The translations under genes and the position numbers were made by a program. Below the pieces are notes generated by a model, which saw only the letters and a list, made by a program, of their open reading frames with translations, did no database searches and had not been told where the DNA came from. From Lytechinus pictus (taxonomy: Eukaryota; Echinodermata; Echinoidea; Temnopleuroida; Toxopneustidae), in the NCBI RefSeq assembly GCF_037042905.1, contig NC_087246.1, positions 36,946,001 to 37,010,000 on the forward strand: a stretch of 64,000 nucleotides of DNA, given 5' to 3'. The number at the start of each line of letters is the position of its first letter. The first letter of the stretch is position 1. Below, in pieces: positions 60,101 to 64,000 of this stretch.

Positions 60101-61596
60101 TAATCTGAATTGATTGCTCTTTCTGTTGGAGAGTCAAAGTGATTCAAAGAATGCTACCTGATAGTGATACTTTTTCTATTGGTATACCTTCAAATCAAAC
60201 TCATTGATTTGTGATTTTTAGAGTGATAAAATGATTAAAAGCTGACTGATATACCCTTCAACTGAACTAATTGATATGTGGTTTTAGAGTGGTAAAATGG
60301 TTCAGAAAATGCTAACTGATAGGCCTACTGTGTCTAATGGTTTACCTTTCAGCTGGTGACAAGCCGGTGGTCAGAAACCAAACGGTCATCCACACCATGG
60401 ACTGGTTGAAACTCCACAAATCCCATGATGGTATCCATGACAATTACTCCGATATAGCCACGCTGGTCATGGTTGGTCTGACGGACATATGGTCAGCTAT
60501 CAGGAAGGCCTCTGTCTCGAGGCTTCCTATCATTCTGGCCAGCTTGACCGTTGAAGAAGCTGAGAACTTCTTTGAAACGTTGGCCAAGGTAGGTTGAGGA
60601 GATTTATTTTTTTGGTCTCTTGACACATGTTGTATATAATTTCACAATTGATAGTTTATAGTTCAAAGGTATTCTTTGATTGAAATGTAGTTATTAAAAT
60701 AGTGTGCTATCCTTAGACTCATATTACATGGCAGGGTTCTCCACAAGCATGTTTAATGTCTATGATTTAACTTGTTTAAAACCAATGACATGTTATAAAA
60801 CAATTGTTAGCGACGTGTAATAATTTATGCTGTTCACGTTTTCAAATTCATGATGGGCTCTAAACAACCCCCATGTGAAAAGTGAGATGCATCCCGCCAC
60901 CCCCCCCCCCCCCCCCCCCGGCTATATGATCTCCCCAAATACCATGGCCTTGTTAAGGTTAAGTGTCTTCAGAAAAAAAAAATGTCTGTGTCTTCTTTTC
61001 ACCTCTGAAATTTTGACAGATATGTCAGAGTAAAGAGAGCAGCTGGCAGTCTATAGAGGGAGCCCTCATGGCAATCAACTCACTGCTTCGGAGATTCCAG
61101 TGGATCAGCCGTGAACCTGTTGAACCTTTCTTTCGGGGTCCTGTTGATAAGAATAAATACTTTGTGAAGGTAAGTCTGATGCCATATTTGTCAGAATTTT
61201 CAGGACTCTTTTGACTTATCATATATACAAGTTATAACAATTAGGCATTAGTAAAAATTAAAAACACATAACTTCAGAACAGTTCTGAGATGCATAGGCA
61301 ACAGCGACTTGGGCATTTGAACTTTTTTATACTGGGATTCAAACCACCGACCCTAGAAGATTCTCAGTGAATCCTCAGTCAATTTATTGTAATTCCAGAA
61401 AATTCCTAACCAATTATTCTTTCCCACCAAATGTCTTCCTCTGTAGTATGGAAGTGAAGAACTGACTAATATCCCAGCATTCATCACCAGTCGGATGCAT
61501 TCCATTGTGTACCCTCTTCTAGCTCATCAGCAGCTTAGCGTCAGAGAGTGTGCCATCAAGGCTTTCACCACATTCCTTTCGAAATGTGAATTTCAG
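57153..61596 (+). CDS. Unassigned HEAT/ARM-like protein, 5' exons (gene continues past the right edge)
   Basis: I do not recognise this protein. Proposed exons: 57153-57185 or noncoding, 57297-57745, 59710-59771, 60353-60588, 61020-61169, 61447-61596. The last four acceptors and five donors are clean and the phases match, so a real spliced gene is well supported. It encodes about 360 residues in the window. The N-terminal part has LAVLRSATSIADEIKALEA and an acidic linker (EEVFDDPFPRTPPESIFPG). The rest is a run of amphipathic helices, such as SDIATLVMVGLTDIWSAIRK, RLPIILASLTVEEAENFFE, SIEGALMAINSLLRR and LLAHQQLSVRECAIKAFTTF. The spacing suggests HEAT or ARM repeats. There is no signal peptide or membrane segment. 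The start is uncertain: ATG 57153 spliced to the weaker acceptor at 57296 keeps frame, while ATG 57306 is the alternative. Exons beyond 61596 were not found in the window. Confidence 0.8.
57772..58358. mobile_element. MITE with GAAGGAGAATGAAACCTTTG ends
   Basis: The left end pairs with CAAAGGTTTCATTCCCCTTT at the right. ATCGGACAAATAATGAGAAA-type blocks occur near the left end, and in inverse near the right (TTTCTCATTTGTCTGATTTT). Related to 7354-7839. It lies in an intron of the HEAT-like gene, 27 bases after a donor. Confidence 0.8.
58359..59030. repeat. Two tandem copies of an about 341-base unit
   Basis: AGAACACCAATTTTCTGTGT begins each copy (58364 and 58705). GGACATTCTATTTGTGAAAA and GTTCTGGTACAGTCCACAAC recur at the same offset. 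Divergence is small with a few indels. Intron of the HEAT-like gene. Confidence 0.88.
60890..60962. mobile_element. Fragment related to the piggyBac-type element right end
   Basis: A C-run followed by CCCCGGCTATATGATCTCCC and GGCC.TGTTAAGGTTAA parallels the right end of 27809-28510 (CCCCGGCAATATGAATTCCC, GGCCTAGATAGGGTTAA). The other end is not seen. Confidence 0.55.
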
Positions 61597-62410
61597 GTGA
61601 GTTTTCATGGAGATTATTCATTCTTTCAGTGGCATCACAAAGAAATGTCATCGGAGTCCCATCTTGTGAACTGTTGCGACATATTTGAAATAATCTCAAA
61701 TTGAGACTGGTCTAAACTCCTAGCAATAGGCTTGAATTTGAATGTCATGATGGCTTTGATATTTTATATTGATCTATGGTCATTTTCCTTTAAAAAATTA
61801 AACATTACATATATTTCAGTAATGGAATGAGATGGATGCAGTTTAGATTTTTTCCACTAAAAAAATCAGGGAAAATCAAGGAATTTTGCATTCTTAAAAA
61901 GCTGGGAACCCTGAAGTGAATGTAAGTGTCATTCCCTTTGTTTATGGTCAAGAACAAGCTTCAGAAATGTGTTTGCAGTCTTTTACGACAAAAAGATATC
62001 TGCCTAATTGAATATCATTTACCTTTTGTTGAAACTCCATTTTAACTTTTTGGTTACACAGCCATACGGTCACTATATGTGCATTCATTATGTATGGTTT
62101 GCACATGCTTTAGGGCTTTCAAAAATAGTTTTCATTTTCAGCTTTTACATCGGTTTACCATTTTTACTGCATGCGTTTATTCAAGATTACCTGTTATATC
62201 AAACTCAAAGTAATTTACAGCGGTTTTTTAGACATTTTGTGGGATAGATAGTCCTCTACCTCTGAATCTTTTTTTTTAATGTACATGTATGTATCATTGT
62301 TTTAGCAATGTTGTAACAGTGCCAAAACCTCAAAGCAGAACGTAATGTCCCTTGCATGACTCCATGCTCTCCATATTTTTGGCTAACTATCACATCAAAA
62401 GATCGTTGAC
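61597..62410. other. Intron or intergenic, no further exon found
   Basis: Follows the last recognised exon of the HEAT-like gene (donor CAG|GTGAGT). It is AT-rich, with no frame bounded by splice signals that continues the protein. Confidence 0.45.
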
Positions 62411-62417
62411 TGCCATT

Positions 62418-62620
62418 GAGGCATCTTGGCTTAATGGTTCTGATACCAATCTCTCCATGAGAGGGTCGTGGGTTCGAATCTTACGCCCGGTGTTGATTTT
62501 CTTCAGCAAGGAATTTATCCATATTGTGCTGCACTCAGCCCAGTTGAAGTAAATCAATACCTGGCAGGAATTTATTCCGTGTAATGCAGTGCACGTAACA
62601 GCTGCTCTGCTGAAGCCAGT
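62418..62620 (+). mobile_element. tRNA-derived SINE
   Basis: A box TGGCTTAATGG (62427-62437), B box GGTTCGAATC (62471-62480), then the shared SINE body (TTCTTCAGCAAGGAATTTAT, GCACTCAGCCCAGTTGAAGT, CCTGGCAGGAATTTATTCC). It lacks the 3' part seen in the copy at 52857-53116. Confidence 0.82.
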
Positions 62621-62981
62621 CTAACTATGTTCTATTATTGCAGAGACTTCTAATGAAGTTATTGGTACTATTTAAACAATTACTTTACAAGAATAGAAAT
62701 TTGTGACTAGTCACATACTCCTCCCATGTATAGTGATAAAATGAATGAACATTCAGGATAAACTAATTCGCTGAAGATTTATTTTCATTTTAAATGTGTA
62801 AATTATCCTGTATTAAGGGAATTAAAGAGTTTACTTTAATGATGTATTCACTTTATTCAGTTATTGTATATTTTGTTATTGAATACCAGAATGAATTACA
62901 CATCTGTCCCTACCATCAGGTAAACATGATCAAGTTTTTCTTTAACACTTTTAATAGCATTGCAATGATTTTGAATGCAGG

Positions 62982-63167
62982 GGGCTGTTTCATAAAGCTG
63001 TTCGTAAGTTAAGAGCGACTTAAAGAACGACTAGTGATCCTTTCTTATGGTAAATTATATACACCATTAAATGTTCATTGGTAATAACTTAGCGTATAAG
63101 AAAGGATCACCAGTTGTTCTTAAAGTTGCTCTTAACTTACGAACAGCTTTATGGAACACCCACCAGG
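62982..63167. mobile_element. Palindromic MITE, second copy of the 21791 family
   Basis: GGGGGCTGTTTCATAAAGCT at the left and AGCTTTATGGAACACCCACC at the right. The arms contain AAGTTAAGAGCGACTTAAAG and its inverse, plus a unique centre. Confidence 0.85.
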
Positions 63168-63169
63168 TA

Positions 63170-64000
63170 TGAATAAATTATTGGTTTGATCATTGTGCCC
63201 CCATGCATGCTGCACAATATACATTTTCAGTCTTTTAACTCACTCCTGACCAACTGGCTCAGAAAATTGGTTTTCACATAGGAGTATCTTCATAGGTGTG
63301 GGTCCTTTTGCAGCTGCCAGCATGTCAAGACACCCATTGCTTGCATCAAGATTACAATGTGATAGATCATACAGAATACAATATCAAAATATATGTCGCG
63401 ATGGTATTGTGATCACCCAAATACGAATTAAAAGTTGTTCTTTCTTTAGCCTTCTTTCAATTCCTTAGCCTACTTTTATATTCCTGATAAAAGTTGTTTT
63501 TCAGTGAACTATGATTTCCTGGATAGCAATGCCCCTGATAAACTAGGTTTGATCGAAAAAGGAGATCTCTTGCATTAATCCACCTATTGAGTCAAGGTTA
63601 TTGTAGTGGGAGAAATATTTGGATAGGGGTAAATGTGGTTTATGAAAATGATACTTTATCTGTATACAATCAGATTTCAATTCTAAATAGAATTTGACAA
63701 AAAATTAAAAACAATTTGTATTTCATCTGTCCAATTAAAAAAAAAGAACATGTAGTGCTTCTGAGAATAAATAATCAACGTGGATGATGTTTCATTAATT
63801 TGTAAATTGGAAGTTACAGGAAATTTTATGCATGGCCGGTGAATCATTCTTGTGAGAAATGAGATTTTTTGGGGAAAAAAGTATATAAGGAGTGAATTTC
63901 TTATAACACTTATTAAGATTGTGACCAATTAAAAACATTATGCTCAAGAAAGATGTGATTTCAACAGAAGCTGATAGGAATCAAATTGATGAAGAATTCG
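63170..64000. other. No gene recognised
   Basis: AT-rich, presumably an intron of the HEAT-like gene. An acceptor-like TTTTGCAG near 63312 lacks a good downstream donor in frame. Confidence 0.4.

Noticed and set aside
61285..61350. tRNA-like B box on the minus strand (GGTTTGAATCCCA)
   Set aside because: No matching A box at the right distance and none of the shared SINE body, so not listed as a feature.
63312..63375. Additional exon of the HEAT-like gene after a TTTTGCAG acceptor
   Set aside because: The frame reads LPACQDTHCLHQDYN but no consensus donor follows and it does not resemble the helical repeats upstream.

Overview
This is animal nuclear DNA, most likely from an echinoderm and probably a sea urchin. 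The genes are split into short exons with GT/AG introns. The intergenic and intronic sequence is AT-rich and packed with short inverted-repeat DNA transposons, tRNA-derived SINEs, poly-G/C runs and microsatellites of the kind I know from echinoid genomes. There is no operon structure, CRISPR or rRNA. The species is not fixed by anything I can see.

Four protein-coding genes can be assembled exon by exon. (1) Minus strand, 1-11367: the 5' six exons of CTDP1/FCP1, the RNA polymerase II CTD phosphatase; it runs off the left edge. (2) Plus strand, 17414-24569: a complete nine-exon CENPL (centromere protein L, CCAN subunit), divergent from CTDP1. (3) Minus strand, 34690-45535: a complete four-exon TMEM208 (ER membrane protein). 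(4) Plus strand, 57153-61596 and beyond the right edge: a gene of unknown function whose protein looks helical and HEAT/ARM-like. The genes serve unrelated housekeeping roles (transcription, kinetochore, ER insertion). I see no sign that they form one pathway.

Most of the window is mobile DNA. The CTDP1 intron at 140-6701 holds a 3.6 kb near-perfect foldback palindrome (1314-4950). Region 9.9-13.1 kb has composite tandem repeats, a 0.66 kb inverted-repeat element and a 0.5 kb palindrome. Region 13.4-15.8 kb is AAT-rich simple sequence and a decayed 110 bp tandem array. Between CENPL and TMEM208 lie a Tc1-type MITE, a piggyBac-type element with TTAA ends and other small elements. TMEM208 introns contain a LINE 3' end, a 489 bp near-exact tandem duplication, and a three-layer nest (tandem array, then a TAA-flanked element, then a Tc1 MITE). 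Region 44.5-53.7 kb, between TMEM208 and the last gene, is almost entirely elements. It includes two with regularly spaced GCGCGAAGCGCG motifs (about 110 bp apart) and a 2.4 kb foldback with GGCCATTTTG-type motifs about 188 bp apart.

I found no clearly new enzymatic system. The strongest candidates for something undescribed are the two large foldback elements with periodic internal motifs, and the unassigned HEAT-like gene. Exon boundaries come from reading splice signals and reading-frame continuity. Family names come from recalled sequence similarity, without any database search.
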